Of a stretch of DNA of 41,191 bases, positions 23,784 to 32,051 are shown piece after piece. The position numbers were made by a program, and so were the translations under genes. Origin of the DNA: JBCDAP01 sp038747915 (GTDB taxonomy: Bacteria > Planctomycetota > Phycisphaerae > Phycisphaerales > UBA1924); the NCBI GenBank assembly GCA_038747915.1, contig JBCDJJ010000026.1:1-41191 (forward strand). The letters run 5' to 3'. Numbering within the stretch: position 1 is the stretch's first letter; every line of letters begins with the position of its first letter. A model generated the notes under the pieces. The model saw only the letters and a program-made list of their open reading frames with translations, had not been told where the DNA came from and did no database searches.

Positions 23784-25319
23784 ATGGACCAGATCCTCGA
23801 GACATTCGGCAGCTACCTGCGGGACACCGGCTTCGGGCAGTTCCACTGGACGAACGGCGTGATGCTCCTCGTCGGGCTGCTGTTCATTTTTCTGGCGGTG
23901 CGGAAGGGTTTCGAGCCGTTGCTGCTGGTGCCGATCGGGTTCGGGATCCTGATCGGCAATATCCCGTACGACGCGAGCAAGTTGCCGCTGAGCGTGTACG
24001 ACGGGCCGGTGAGCGAGGAGGATCTGGCGTATTACGAGGTGAGCATCGCCGCCTCTGTGTCATCGGACACCCCGATTTCGTCCTACGACGAGCTGCATGC
24101 GTTCATACACATGGCTCCGGAGGGCATGATCCTCGAGCTCGATGACATCACACCGATCGAGTCGAGTTCGGAGGCGTTCCGCCTGCTCGATCGCGGCAGA
24201 GCAATCGTCGTCAATAAGCACGCACACTTCTCGCTGCCCGGTGTTGGGAAAGACCCCGACTCTGCTCCCTTCATCATGAACATCGGTCAGGGGCGATTCG
24301 TCGTCGCGTCCGAGTACACCATCGAAAACGGCAAGCCCGCTCAGCTTTGGTCGCTCGAGAAGCAGAACCCGCACAATGCCTCGGTCTTCTGGTGGCTCTT
24401 CGCCGGCGTCGGTCTCGCGGGCTTCTACCCGCCGTTGATCTTCCTCGGTATCGGCGCGCTGACCGACTTCGGCCCGATGCTCGCGAACCCCAAGACGCTG
24501 CTGCTCGGGGCCGCGGCGCAGTTCGGCATCTTCGGCTCGCTGCTCGGGGCGTTGTTCCTTGGCTTCACACTGCCCGAGGCGGCCTCCATCGGCATCATCG
24601 GTGGGGCCGACGGACCCACCGCGATCTTCACCTGCTCGCAGCTCGCGCCCGATCTGCTCGGCGCTGTCGCGCTCGCGGCCTACGCGTACATGGCGCTTGT
24701 GCCGATCATTCAGCCGCCCATCATCAAGCTGCTCACCTCCAGGGAGGAGCGGCTGATCCGGATGGAGCAGGCTCGCCCGGTTTCCAAGAGTGTCAAGATC
24801 GTCTTCCCGGTCATCGGCTTCCTGCTGACCGCGTTCATCGCGCCGGGCGGTCTCCCGCTGCTCGGCATGCTGTTCTTCGGCAACCTGCTCCGCGAGAGCA
24901 TGGTGACGGACCGGCTCGCCAAGACCGCGCAGAGCACCTTCATCGACATCGTCACGATCCTGCTTGGCGTGACCGTCGGGGCGAAGACCGCAGCCGCGAA
25001 CTTCCTGACGGTGCAGACGATCTACATTTTCTTGCTGGGCGTGGTTGCATTCATGATCGCGACAGCGACCGGTGTCCTTTTCGGCAAGGCGATGAACTGG
25101 CACGCGAAAGTGAGCGGCGCGTCGCCGGTGAACCCGATGATCGGGGCCGCGGGCGTGTCGGCGGTGCCCATGGCCGCGCGGGTGGTCCACAAGCTCGGGC
25201 AAGAGGAGGACCCGCAGAACTTCCTGCTCATGCACGCGATGGGTCCCAATGTCGCGGGTGTGATCGGCTCAGCGGTCGCTGCGGGCGTGCTACTCTCGAA
25301 ACTCTCGGGGAGTGGGTGA
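23784..25319 (+). CDS. mmdB: Sodium-translocating decarboxylase beta subunit with an extra hydrophilic domain
   Basis: This 511-residue polytopic membrane protein takes CO2 off carboxybiotin and pumps Na+ out of the cell. Family hallmarks are GFGILIGNIP, PPLIFLGIGALTDFGPML, GGADGPTAIF (about 273-282, containing the Asp involved in Na+ handling), ITILLGVTVGAK-like TILLGVTVGAK and NPMIGAAGVSAVPMAARV near the C-terminus. Typical relatives have about 370-430 residues. The excess is one hydrophilic segment of about 135 residues (about 63-198) inserted in the loop after the first conserved block and before WWLFAGVGLAGFYPPLI. It follows REP copy B. Its 3' end overlaps the GTG of a possible longer birA by 8 bases. 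Confidence 0.95.
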   Translation: MDQILETFGSYLRDTGFGQFHWTNGVMLLVGLLFIFLAVRKGFEPLLLVPIGFGILIGNIPYDASKLPLSVYDGPVSEEDLAYYEVSIAASVSSDTPISSYDELHAFIHMAPEGMILELDDITPIESSSEAFRLLDRGRAIVVNKHAHFSLPGVGKDPDSAPFIMNIGQGRFVVASEYTIENGKPAQLWSLEKQNPHNASVFWWLFAGVGLAGFYPPLIFLGIGALTDFGPMLANPKTLLLGAAAQFGIFGSLLGALFLGFTLPEAASIGIIGGADGPTAIFTCSQLAPDLLGAVALAAYAYMALVPIIQPPIIKLLTSREERLIRMEQARPVSKSVKIVFPVIGFLLTAFIAPGGLPLLGMLFFGNLLRESMVTDRLAKTAQSTFIDIVTILLGVTVGAKTAAANFLTVQTIYIFLLGVVAFMIATATGVLFGKAMNWHAKVSGASPVNPMIGAAGVSAVPMAARVVHKLGQEEDPQNFLLMHAMGPNVAGVIGSAVAAGVLLSKLSGSG

Positions 25320-25326
25320 CGCGGGT

Positions 25327-26148
25327 ATGACGCCACCGACCGCCACCACCGCGGCGAGCGCACGACGCGTCCACCTCGAGCGGACGACGTCGACCATGGA
25401 CGATGCGCGGCGGCTGGTGGAGGCGGGCGAGCCGGTGCCGCTCGTGGTCACCGCCGATGAGCAGCAGCGCGCGCGCGGGCGGCTCGGGCGCATGTGGTCG
25501 GCACCGCCCGGCGGGGTGTGGCTGACCTACGCGATGCGCGTCGACCGCCGCACCGCAGCATCGCTCACGCCGCGGGTCGCAGTGGGGGTGTGCGAGGTTA
25601 CCGAGCGTGTCGCAGGGCTGACGCCGGGTGAGCTGGCGGTCAAGTGGCCGAACGATGTGCTGCTGAATGATCGCAAGCTGGTGGGGATTCTGTGCGAGCT
25701 GGTCGGTGGCGCGGGGGGCACGGCGGTGATGCTGATCGGCATCGGCGTGAATACGGATGTCTCGGTTGAGGAGGACCTGCCACCTGAGGTGCGCGATCGG
25801 GCGATCTCGCTCCGTGACGCAACAGGGCGGGCGCCGAATGTCGAAGTGCTCACCGAGCGCATCATCGCGATGCTCGACGCGCTCGGTGCCGCAGCCGAGG
25901 GTGACACCCTTGGCGCTCACCGGGCCCTCGAGTCGCGGTTGGCGTGGCGCGGGGAGCTGGTGCGCGTCCGCATCGCGGGCCGAGCCGGTGCGGAGGGGCG
26001 GATCGATCGAGTGGATGAATACTCGCGGCTCGTGGTGCGTACCGCCGCCGGCGAGCCCGTGATCATCGAGTCCGGTGAGATCGAACGAATCGAGCGAGTG
26101 AACGACGCGAACGAACCGAGAGACGACGAGATCAACAGGAGCGTGTGA
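25327..26148 (+). CDS. birA: Biotin--protein ligase without a DNA-binding domain
   Basis: This 273-residue enzyme activates biotin with ATP and attaches it to the carrier lysine. Catalytic-core motifs are QQRARGRLGRMWSAPPGGVW (usual GRGRxGRxWxS), VKWPNDVLLNDRKLVGIL and LIGIGVNTDV, with a small C-terminal SH3-like domain (about 215-265). It lacks the N-terminal helix-turn-helix of repressor-type BirA, so it should not regulate transcription. The ATG at 25327 is chosen; GTG at 25312 overlaps mmdB and is possible. Coupling to mmdB and to the CoA-transferase (1-base gap) shows it belongs to the pump operon. Confidence 0.95.
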   Translation: MTPPTATTAASARRVHLERTTSTMDDARRLVEAGEPVPLVVTADEQQRARGRLGRMWSAPPGGVWLTYAMRVDRRTAASLTPRVAVGVCEVTERVAGLTPGELAVKWPNDVLLNDRKLVGILCELVGGAGGTAVMLIGIGVNTDVSVEEDLPPEVRDRAISLRDATGRAPNVEVLTERIIAMLDALGAAAEGDTLGAHRALESRLAWRGELVRVRIAGRAGAEGRIDRVDEYSRLVVRTAAGEPVIIESGEIERIERVNDANEPRDDEINRSV

Positions 26149-26149
26149 C

Positions 26150-27658
26150 ATGCCCAGGCACAACTTCCCAGTTCTGAGCGCCGAAGAAGCCGCGGATCTG
26201 ATCCCCAACGACGCGTTCATTGGATTCAGCGCGTTCACACCAGCGGGCGCCGCGAAGGCCGTGCCCGCAGCCCTCGCCGAGCGGGCCGAGCGGATGCACG
26301 CCGCCGGCGAGCCGATGCGGATCCGCCTGATCGCGGGCGCCTCGACCGGGCCCGACATCGATGAGCGGCTCGCGCAGGCCGAAGCGATCGCGTGGCGGGC
26401 GCCTTACCAGTCGTCGAAGACGTTGCGGTCGCAGATCAACGAGCAGCGGACCCAGTTCGTGGAGATGCACCTCTCGCACGTGGGCCAAATGATGCACTTC
26501 GGCTTCTTGCCGCCGCCCGATATCGCCGTCGTGGAAGCCGTGGATGTGACCACCGATGGCCGGGTGTTCCTGAGCACCTCGTCGGGCGCCTCGCCCAGCA
26601 TGCTGCGTCACGCCAGCAAGGTGATCGTCGAGGTCAACCGCCAGCACAGCAAGCGGCTGGCCGAGATGCACGATGTGGTGGTGCTGCCCGTGCCGCCGCA
26701 CCGCTCGCCGATCCCGGTGGCCCATGCGTTGAGCAAGATCGGCACCCCCTTCGTACCGATCGATCCGAACAAGATCCTCGGCGTGGTCGAGACCGAGGCG
26801 CCTGATGGCGTGCCCCCCGCGCGCGAGCCGGACGATCTGAGCCGGTCCATCGCCGGGCACATCGTGGACTTCCTGCTGGCCGAGTTGCGAGCGGGGCGCA
26901 TCCCGCCCGATTTCTTGCCTCTTCAGGCGGGCGTGGGCAACGTGGCGAACGCGGTGATGTCGGGCCTGGGCGAGGCGGCCGAGGTGCCGCCCTTCACGAT
27001 GTACACCGAGGTATTCCAGGACAGCCAGCTCGATCTGATGCGCTCCGGCAAGCTCACCGGCGCCTCGACCAGCGCTCTGACACTCTCGGACGCCAACATG
27101 AAGTCGGTCTACGACGACATGGATTTCTTTGCCCCGCGACTGGTCATCCGCCCCACGGAGATCTCCAACAACCCCGGCGTGATCCGCCGCCTCGGCGTCA
27201 TCGCGATCAACACCGTGCTCGAGATGGATATCTACGGGTGCGCCAACTCGACGCACGTCTGCGGCACGCAGTTGATGAACGGCATCGGCGGGTCGGGCGA
27301 TTTCGTCCGCAACGCCTATCTCTCGATCCTCGTCGCGCCTTCGATCGCCAAGAACGGCGCGATCTCAGCGGTTGTGCCGATGTGCTCCCACGTCGATCAC
27401 AACGAGCACTCGGTGCAGGTGCTCGTGACCGAGCACGGGCTGGCGGATCTCCGCGGCCTCGGCCCGGTCGAGCGGTCGGACGCGATCATCGACAAGTGTG
27501 CCCACCCGAGCTACCGCCCGTACCTTCACCAGTACGTCGAGCAGGCGCGGATGGGCCACATCCGCCATGATCTGCAACGGGTGTTCGAGCTGCACAACAA
27601 CTTCCTCGAGCACGGCTCGATGCTGCCGGGCGTCGAGGTCGGGGCGACATCGGCCTGA
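26150..27658 (+). CDS. Acyl-CoA:carboxylate CoA-transferase (succinate/acetate/propionate type)
   Basis: This 502-residue protein of the acetyl-CoA hydrolase/transferase family (class I CoA-transferases such as Cat1 and propionyl-CoA:succinate CoA-transferase) has the catalytic glutamate in MYTEVFQDS at residue 287. The acyl-CoA glycine loop GVGNVANAVMSGL lies upstream, with NGIGGSGDFVRNAYLS near 380. In this family the Glu forms a glutamyl-CoA thioester. In context it most likely returns CoA from propionyl-CoA to succinate, closing the succinate-to-propionate cycle; an acetate or hydrolase role cannot be excluded. It starts 1 base after the birA stop and ends the run of genes. It converges on the DUF255 gene, 5 bases apart. 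Confidence 0.92.
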   Translation: MPRHNFPVLSAEEAADLIPNDAFIGFSAFTPAGAAKAVPAALAERAERMHAAGEPMRIRLIAGASTGPDIDERLAQAEAIAWRAPYQSSKTLRSQINEQRTQFVEMHLSHVGQMMHFGFLPPPDIAVVEAVDVTTDGRVFLSTSSGASPSMLRHASKVIVEVNRQHSKRLAEMHDVVVLPVPPHRSPIPVAHALSKIGTPFVPIDPNKILGVVETEAPDGVPPAREPDDLSRSIAGHIVDFLLAELRAGRIPPDFLPLQAGVGNVANAVMSGLGEAAEVPPFTMYTEVFQDSQLDLMRSGKLTGASTSALTLSDANMKSVYDDMDFFAPRLVIRPTEISNNPGVIRRLGVIAINTVLEMDIYGCANSTHVCGTQLMNGIGGSGDFVRNAYLSILVAPSIAKNGAISAVVPMCSHVDHNEHSVQVLVTEHGLADLRGLGPVERSDAIIDKCAHPSYRPYLHQYVEQARMGHIRHDLQRVFELHNNFLEHGSMLPGVEVGATSA

Positions 27659-27663
27659 GCGGC

Positions 27664-30138
27664 TCAGTCGCCGCGGTCGAGGGCCACGTCGAGCTCGACC
27701 GCCTGCGGGATGAGGCACTCGGTCTCCGTGCAGACCTGGTACCGCAGCACGAGGAGCGGGCGGCCCTGCCACGCCACGTCCGGGTCGCGGCGGACGAACA
27801 CACGCACGTCGACCTCTCCCTCGTAGACGTTGAGCGTCATGCCGGCCGCGGTGATCTGCGTGGGCTCGGGCGCCTCGACGCGGACGAGCACTCCCTCGCC
27901 GTCTTCCACGCGGAGCTCGAGCGGTGTGACGGGCAGATCGTCCGGACCTGGGTCGAAGGCGCTCAGGTGATACCCCTCCGGGATGCTGAGACGGAGCTGC
28001 ACGCTCTGCTCCTGCTCGGTCAGGGAGACGCGGTCGACGGGCGCGTAGATCTCGATCGTGCCCGGCGCGACGGGCGCCGCGGACGAGTCGGCCGGCGCGG
28101 GGGCATCCGCGGTTGGCGCGCCCGAGGATGCTGGGGTTGAGGCCGGCTCGGGCGAGGCGGGGCCGAGACGGTCGGGCAGCTCTGGGTCGATCGCGATCAT
28201 GCGCAGCAGCGCCCGCGTCGCGTTGATCGAGCCCGCTGGCGAACGGTTGACATCGGCGGACATCGTCGCGAGCACCTGTTCCGCACGATCGAGTGCCTCC
28301 GCGTCGGACGCGATCTCCCGCAGGTCCAGGTCGTTGTGCAGCATGACCGATTGGCCCGAGGGGATCGCCCCGTCCGCGGTCGCCATCGTGCGCACGAACA
28401 GGTCGGACTGGTTCGCGAGGGTGTCGAAGAGCTCGCCGTTGGGCCCGCCGAACCGCTGCTGGGCGTGATCGCGGAGTTGCTGCGCCGCGTTGATGTACCG
28501 CAGGTTGGTCTCGCCGAAGATGGCGCTCGCGCGGTGCAGCGCGAGCAACCCGTGGATGAGAAAGGCGTAGTCCTCGAGGAAGCCGGGTGTCTTGGCCTCA
28601 CCCGCGCGGTAGACGCGGAGCAGCCCACCATCGCCATCGCCCATCGAGTCGAGGATGAAGTCGGCGGCCCTGGCTGCCGCGTCGAGGTACCGCTGCTCCC
28701 GGAGCGCGACCGCGGCGTTCGCGAAGCCGGCGATCATGAGCCCGTTCCACGAGACGATCACCTTGTCGTCGAGCGCCGGCTGCGTCCGGGAGCGCCGATG
28801 CTCGAGCAGCGTGCGCTGGATGCGGGCGAGCGTGTCCTGGTACTGCTCGACGGAGAGGCCGAGCTGCTCGGCGAGCCGGTCGTCACGGGCACCAAGCGTC
28901 AGCACGATGCGGCGCGGTTCGTCCTGGTGGTGCGGATCCTGAAAGTTCGGGCCCTGCCCGAGAGCAAAGATCGTGCGCGCAAACGCGGCATCATTCGCGC
29001 TGAGCACGCCTTCGATCTCACCGGCGTCCCAGACATAGGTCAGACCCTCGCGATCCTCGGCTTCCGCGTCGAGCGCCGAGTGGAAGCCGCCGGCCTCGTC
29101 GGTCATCTCGGTCATCACGAAGTCGAGCGTTTCACGCAGGATGCGCTCGTCGAATGGATCGCGAGAGGCCGCGAACATCCGGGCGTAAAAATGCGCGAGC
29201 TGCGCCTGGTCGTACAGCATCTTCTCGAAGTGGGGGACCGTCCACGTGTCGTCGGTCGAGTACCGGTGGAATCCGCCGCCGATCTGATCGTACATACCGC
29301 CCATCGCCATCCGGTCGGCGGTGAGCCGGAGGGCCCCTGCGATCGCGGACCGCACCGCCGGTTCCTGCACGGTCGGCACCACGTCGAGCAGGAAGTCGAG
29401 GAACACGGGCTGGGGGAACTTGGGGGCCTGGCCGAACCCGCCGTGCTCGCGGTCGTGGATCGAAAGAAGGGTCTCGACACCCCGGGCGACATGGATCGTT
29501 TCGAGGCGCACGGGCGTCTCGCGAGCCGCGAGATCGACAGCGATGTGCGCCGCGGCGCGGTCCGCCTGCGACAGCAGATCCTCCCGCTGATCGCGCCACG
29601 CGGTGGCGATCGTCCGGCCGACCGAGGTGAACGATTGTCGGCCGAAGCGATCGTCGGGCGGGTAGTAGGTGCCCGCGTAGATGGGTTTGAGGCCCGTGTC
29701 GTCGTCGGAGCGTGCGCCCGGGGGGGTGAGCCAGACCGACATGGGCCACCCGCCTCCGCCTTGCTGGTAGAGCTGCACCGCGTGCATGTAGATCGCGTCG
29801 ATGTCGGGGCGCTCCTCGCGGTCGAGCTTGACGTTCACGAAGAGCTCGTTGATGACGTCGGCCGTGGCCTCGTCCTCGAACGACTCCCGTTCCATCACGT
29901 GGCACCAATAGCAGGTGGAGTAGCCGACCGAGAGGAAGATCGGCACATCGCGTCGCCGAGCCTCGGCGAACGCCTCCTCGCCCCAGGGGTACCAGTCAAC
30001 GGGGTTGTTCTGGTGCTGGAGGAGGTAGGGCGAGCTCTCGGTGGCGAGGCGGTTCTGGGCATGGGCGAGCATGATGAGGGCTCCCAGGAGCATGGTGAGG
30101 CCGGCAAAGTGTGCGCGGGAGGCGTCGAGAGCTGGCAT
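27664..30138 (-). CDS. Exported thioredoxin/DUF255 protein (YyaL/SPATA20 type) with a C-terminal DsbD-N-like domain
   Basis: This 824-residue protein has a likely signal peptide (first about 27 residues, ending AHA). The thioredoxin-like DUF255 domain opens with SSPYLLQHQNNPVDWYPWG and has the redox pair CYWC at about 76-79. A long alpha/alpha-barrel region (about 200-650) with FEKMLYDQAQL and VISWNGLMIAG is the usual second half of the family. Unusually, a Pro/Ala-rich linker is followed by a further domain (about 690-824) with LVLRYQVCTETECLIPQAV, matching the cysteine-bearing immunoglobulin-like N-domain of DsbD. The combination suggests periplasmic thiol chemistry (inference). The ATG at 30138 is chosen because it begins the signal peptide; 15 more codons are open upstream. 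Confidence 0.9.
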   Translation of the reverse strand: MPALDASRAHFAGLTMLLGALIMLAHAQNRLATESSPYLLQHQNNPVDWYPWGEEAFAEARRRDVPIFLSVGYSTCYWCHVMERESFEDEATADVINELFVNVKLDREERPDIDAIYMHAVQLYQQGGGGWPMSVWLTPPGARSDDDTGLKPIYAGTYYPPDDRFGRQSFTSVGRTIATAWRDQREDLLSQADRAAAHIAVDLAARETPVRLETIHVARGVETLLSIHDREHGGFGQAPKFPQPVFLDFLLDVVPTVQEPAVRSAIAGALRLTADRMAMGGMYDQIGGGFHRYSTDDTWTVPHFEKMLYDQAQLAHFYARMFAASRDPFDERILRETLDFVMTEMTDEAGGFHSALDAEAEDREGLTYVWDAGEIEGVLSANDAAFARTIFALGQGPNFQDPHHQDEPRRIVLTLGARDDRLAEQLGLSVEQYQDTLARIQRTLLEHRRSRTQPALDDKVIVSWNGLMIAGFANAAVALREQRYLDAAARAADFILDSMGDGDGGLLRVYRAGEAKTPGFLEDYAFLIHGLLALHRASAIFGETNLRYINAAQQLRDHAQQRFGGPNGELFDTLANQSDLFVRTMATADGAIPSGQSVMLHNDLDLREIASDAEALDRAEQVLATMSADVNRSPAGSINATRALLRMIAIDPELPDRLGPASPEPASTPASSGAPTADAPAPADSSAAPVAPGTIEIYAPVDRVSLTEQEQSVQLRLSIPEGYHLSAFDPGPDDLPVTPLELRVEDGEGVLVRVEAPEPTQITAAGMTLNVYEGEVDVRVFVRRDPDVAWQGRPLLVLRYQVCTETECLIPQAVELDVALDRGD

Positions 30139-30212
30139 GGCGGACCCTAGGCGCGGTGACGTCCGCGACGAGCGTTGATGCACGGGACGTGAAGGCCGGG
30201 CAGAATAGGGCC

Positions 30213-31007
30213 ATGGCCAAGGGTCGAAACCGACCGGCGTTGTACGAAGTGATCGCCGAGCGTCCGCGCGGTGTGAGCTACCGTGCGCCCGCGGCTCGCC
30301 CGCAGACCTACGACGAGCCCGACACGCCCCACGATGAGGACCGCGTGCTCTGGCTCAGCCCCGGGCACGCGCTGCGGATACCCGTTGGCGTGGTGATCGC
30401 CGCGGCCGCGGTGGCGATCGGTGTCGCGGTGGCGACCTACGTGATCGGCTTCGGCCGCGGTCGCGAGGATGTCATCCAGGAGTTCGACAGCCTGCGGCAG
30501 ACCGGCGGGATCGAGATCATCGATCCGTTGGAGTCGGATCAGGACGCCGGAGCCGGGCCCACTCGGCTCCGCACGATCAGGGAGATCTTGGAGGATGCCC
30601 CCCTCGCCGAGCCGGAGCCCGCGAGATCGAGCCAGATACCCGGATCGGACACAACGGACACCTCGCCAACAAGCACTACCGGCCCGCGCCTCGTGGTCGT
30701 CGATCGGTGGGAGGACGACCCGCGGCAGGTGGGGCTGAACTACTTCGTCCTGGCGTACATCCGGGCGGAGGATGCCGAGCATGCGGCCCGCTTTCTGGTT
30801 GAGCAGGGTGTCTCGGCAGCGCGGCTCCCCGCGAACAGCCGCGGCCTCGCCTCGGTCATCGCGCTGCGGGGGTTCGAGCCGGGCACGCTCGGCGAGCCCG
30901 AGGCGGTGTCGTTCGAGCGTCAACTCAAGCAGCTCGGCCGGCGCTACAAGGCCGAGGGTGGCGGCGCAACGGATTTCTCCGACGCCTACCCCGAGCGTTT
31001 CGACTGA
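30213..31007 (+). CDS. Single-pass membrane protein with SPOR-like C-terminal region, unknown function
   Basis: This 264-residue protein has a cytoplasmic N-terminus of about 57 residues, one membrane helix (about 59-80, VGVVIAAAAVAIGVAVATYV), a low-complexity Asp/Pro/Thr-rich stretch, and a folded C-terminal domain starting near LVVVDRWEDD. The pattern NYFVLAYIRAEDAEHAARFL plus a following short helix-strand unit is reminiscent of SPOR peptidoglycan-binding domains, but the match is loose. The start is the ATG at 30213; the frame upstream overlaps the divergent DUF255 gene. I do not recognise it firmly. It converges on the dehydrogenase gene with 7 bases between. Confidence 0.75.
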   Translation: MAKGRNRPALYEVIAERPRGVSYRAPAARPQTYDEPDTPHDEDRVLWLSPGHALRIPVGVVIAAAAVAIGVAVATYVIGFGRGREDVIQEFDSLRQTGGIEIIDPLESDQDAGAGPTRLRTIREILEDAPLAEPEPARSSQIPGSDTTDTSPTSTTGPRLVVVDRWEDDPRQVGLNYFVLAYIRAEDAEHAARFLVEQGVSAARLPANSRGLASVIALRGFEPGTLGEPEAVSFERQLKQLGRRYKAEGGGATDFSDAYPERFD

Positions 31008-31014
31008 TGCCTGA

Positions 31015-31791
31015 TCACGGGTAGTCCTGACGCGTCGGCCGGATCAGCAGCTCACCGATATGAACCCGAGCCGGCTGCGCCGCGACCCACCCGATCGCTT
31101 CGGCGACATCGGCGGGCTCAAGCAGCGGGCCGAACTTCTCGTACAGGCCGTCCACCATCGCGTCGGCGTACCCCGCCACATCCTGAAACTCGCTCACCAC
31201 CACCGCGGGCTCGATCACCGTTACCCGGACGCCGCGGCCGCAGATCTCGCGTCGCAGCGCCTCGACCGCGGCGTGCACCGCGAACTTGGTCGTGCCATAG
31301 GCGCCGGAGAACGGTGAGACGTGCCGGCCCACAACCGAGCCCAGCACAATGATGTCGTGTGGGTGGTGCTCCCATGAGCCGCGGGCCTCGATATCGGCCA
31401 GCATCCGGTGCGCGGCGGCACGCATCAGCCGCATCGCGCCCAGCAGGTTCACACGGATCATCGACTCCCACTGCGCATCGTCCGAGCCGAGCACGCCGGC
31501 GTTGAGCCCGCGACCCGCGTTCACGACCACCAAATCAGCATCCCGTTCGAAGCGATCGCGAGCGGTATCGAGCATCGCGTCGACGGTGGACTGCTCGGCG
31601 GCATCGCCGGCGGCGACGGCGCATCGATCACTACCAAGATCGCTCGCGAGCTGTTCGATCCGGGCGGCGCGTCGGGCGTTGAGGACCGTCGGTGCGCCGC
31701 TCGCGACGAGGTGTCGGGCGACGGCTTCGCCGATCCCCGCGGAGGCGCCGGAGACGACAGCAACACGTGTAGAAAGGTCGGTGCGTGACAT
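31015..31791 (-). CDS. Short-chain dehydrogenase/reductase
   Basis: This 258-residue classical SDR with a Rossmann fold has the nucleotide-binding glycine motif GASAGIGEA (about 14-22), a VVNAGRG strand (usual NNAG), a catalytic Ser in LGSVVG and the catalytic YGTTK (usual YxxxK). Arginines after the first strands (NARRAAR) favour NADP(H) over NAD(H), as inferred from known SDRs. The substrate is unknown. The ATG at 31791 is the natural start; the upstream open frame covers intergenic sequence. It is divergent from the FG-GAP gene, and a short inverted repeat lies in the shared 260-base gap. Confidence 0.92.
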   Translation of the reverse strand: MSRTDLSTRVAVVSGASAGIGEAVARHLVASGAPTVLNARRAARIEQLASDLGSDRCAVAAGDAAEQSTVDAMLDTARDRFERDADLVVVNAGRGLNAGVLGSDDAQWESMIRVNLLGAMRLMRAAAHRMLADIEARGSWEHHPHDIIVLGSVVGRHVSPFSGAYGTTKFAVHAAVEALRREICGRGVRVTVIEPAVVVSEFQDVAGYADAMVDGLYEKFGPLLEPADVAEAIGWVAAQPARVHIGELLIRPTRQDYP

Positions 31792-31822
31792 GGCCCGAGA
31801 GGGTACCGCTGGCGTGCTCGTT

Positions 31823-31852
31823 ATTGGTCGTTGCCTGATCCGGATGACCAAT
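31823..31852. promoter_or_regulatory. Inverted repeat in the SDR / FG-GAP divergent region, possible operator
   Basis: ATTGGTC (31823-31829) and GACCAAT (31846-31852) are exact inverted copies with 16 bases between, about two helical turns centre to centre. The spacing and the position, 32-61 bases upstream of the SDR start, would suit a dimeric repressor. The rest of the 260-base gap holds a small CGCCA/TGGCG hairpin at 32004-32017 and no gene. Confidence 0.25.
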
Positions 31853-32051
31853 ATCAAGATTGTGATTGCTCCCGGTCTCAGTAGAACGGAGAGTTGAAGT
31901 TGCCACCGGAAAGAAATCGTGGACAATTAGAGAAGCTGCTCACGGAGCGGGCAGTGGCCGGTGTGCGCGTGATTTGCGCAGCCGGGACATCAAGACGACC
32001 AATCGCCATTTTTGGCGCATCCTCACGCCCATTGGGGAGACGGTGACGACC

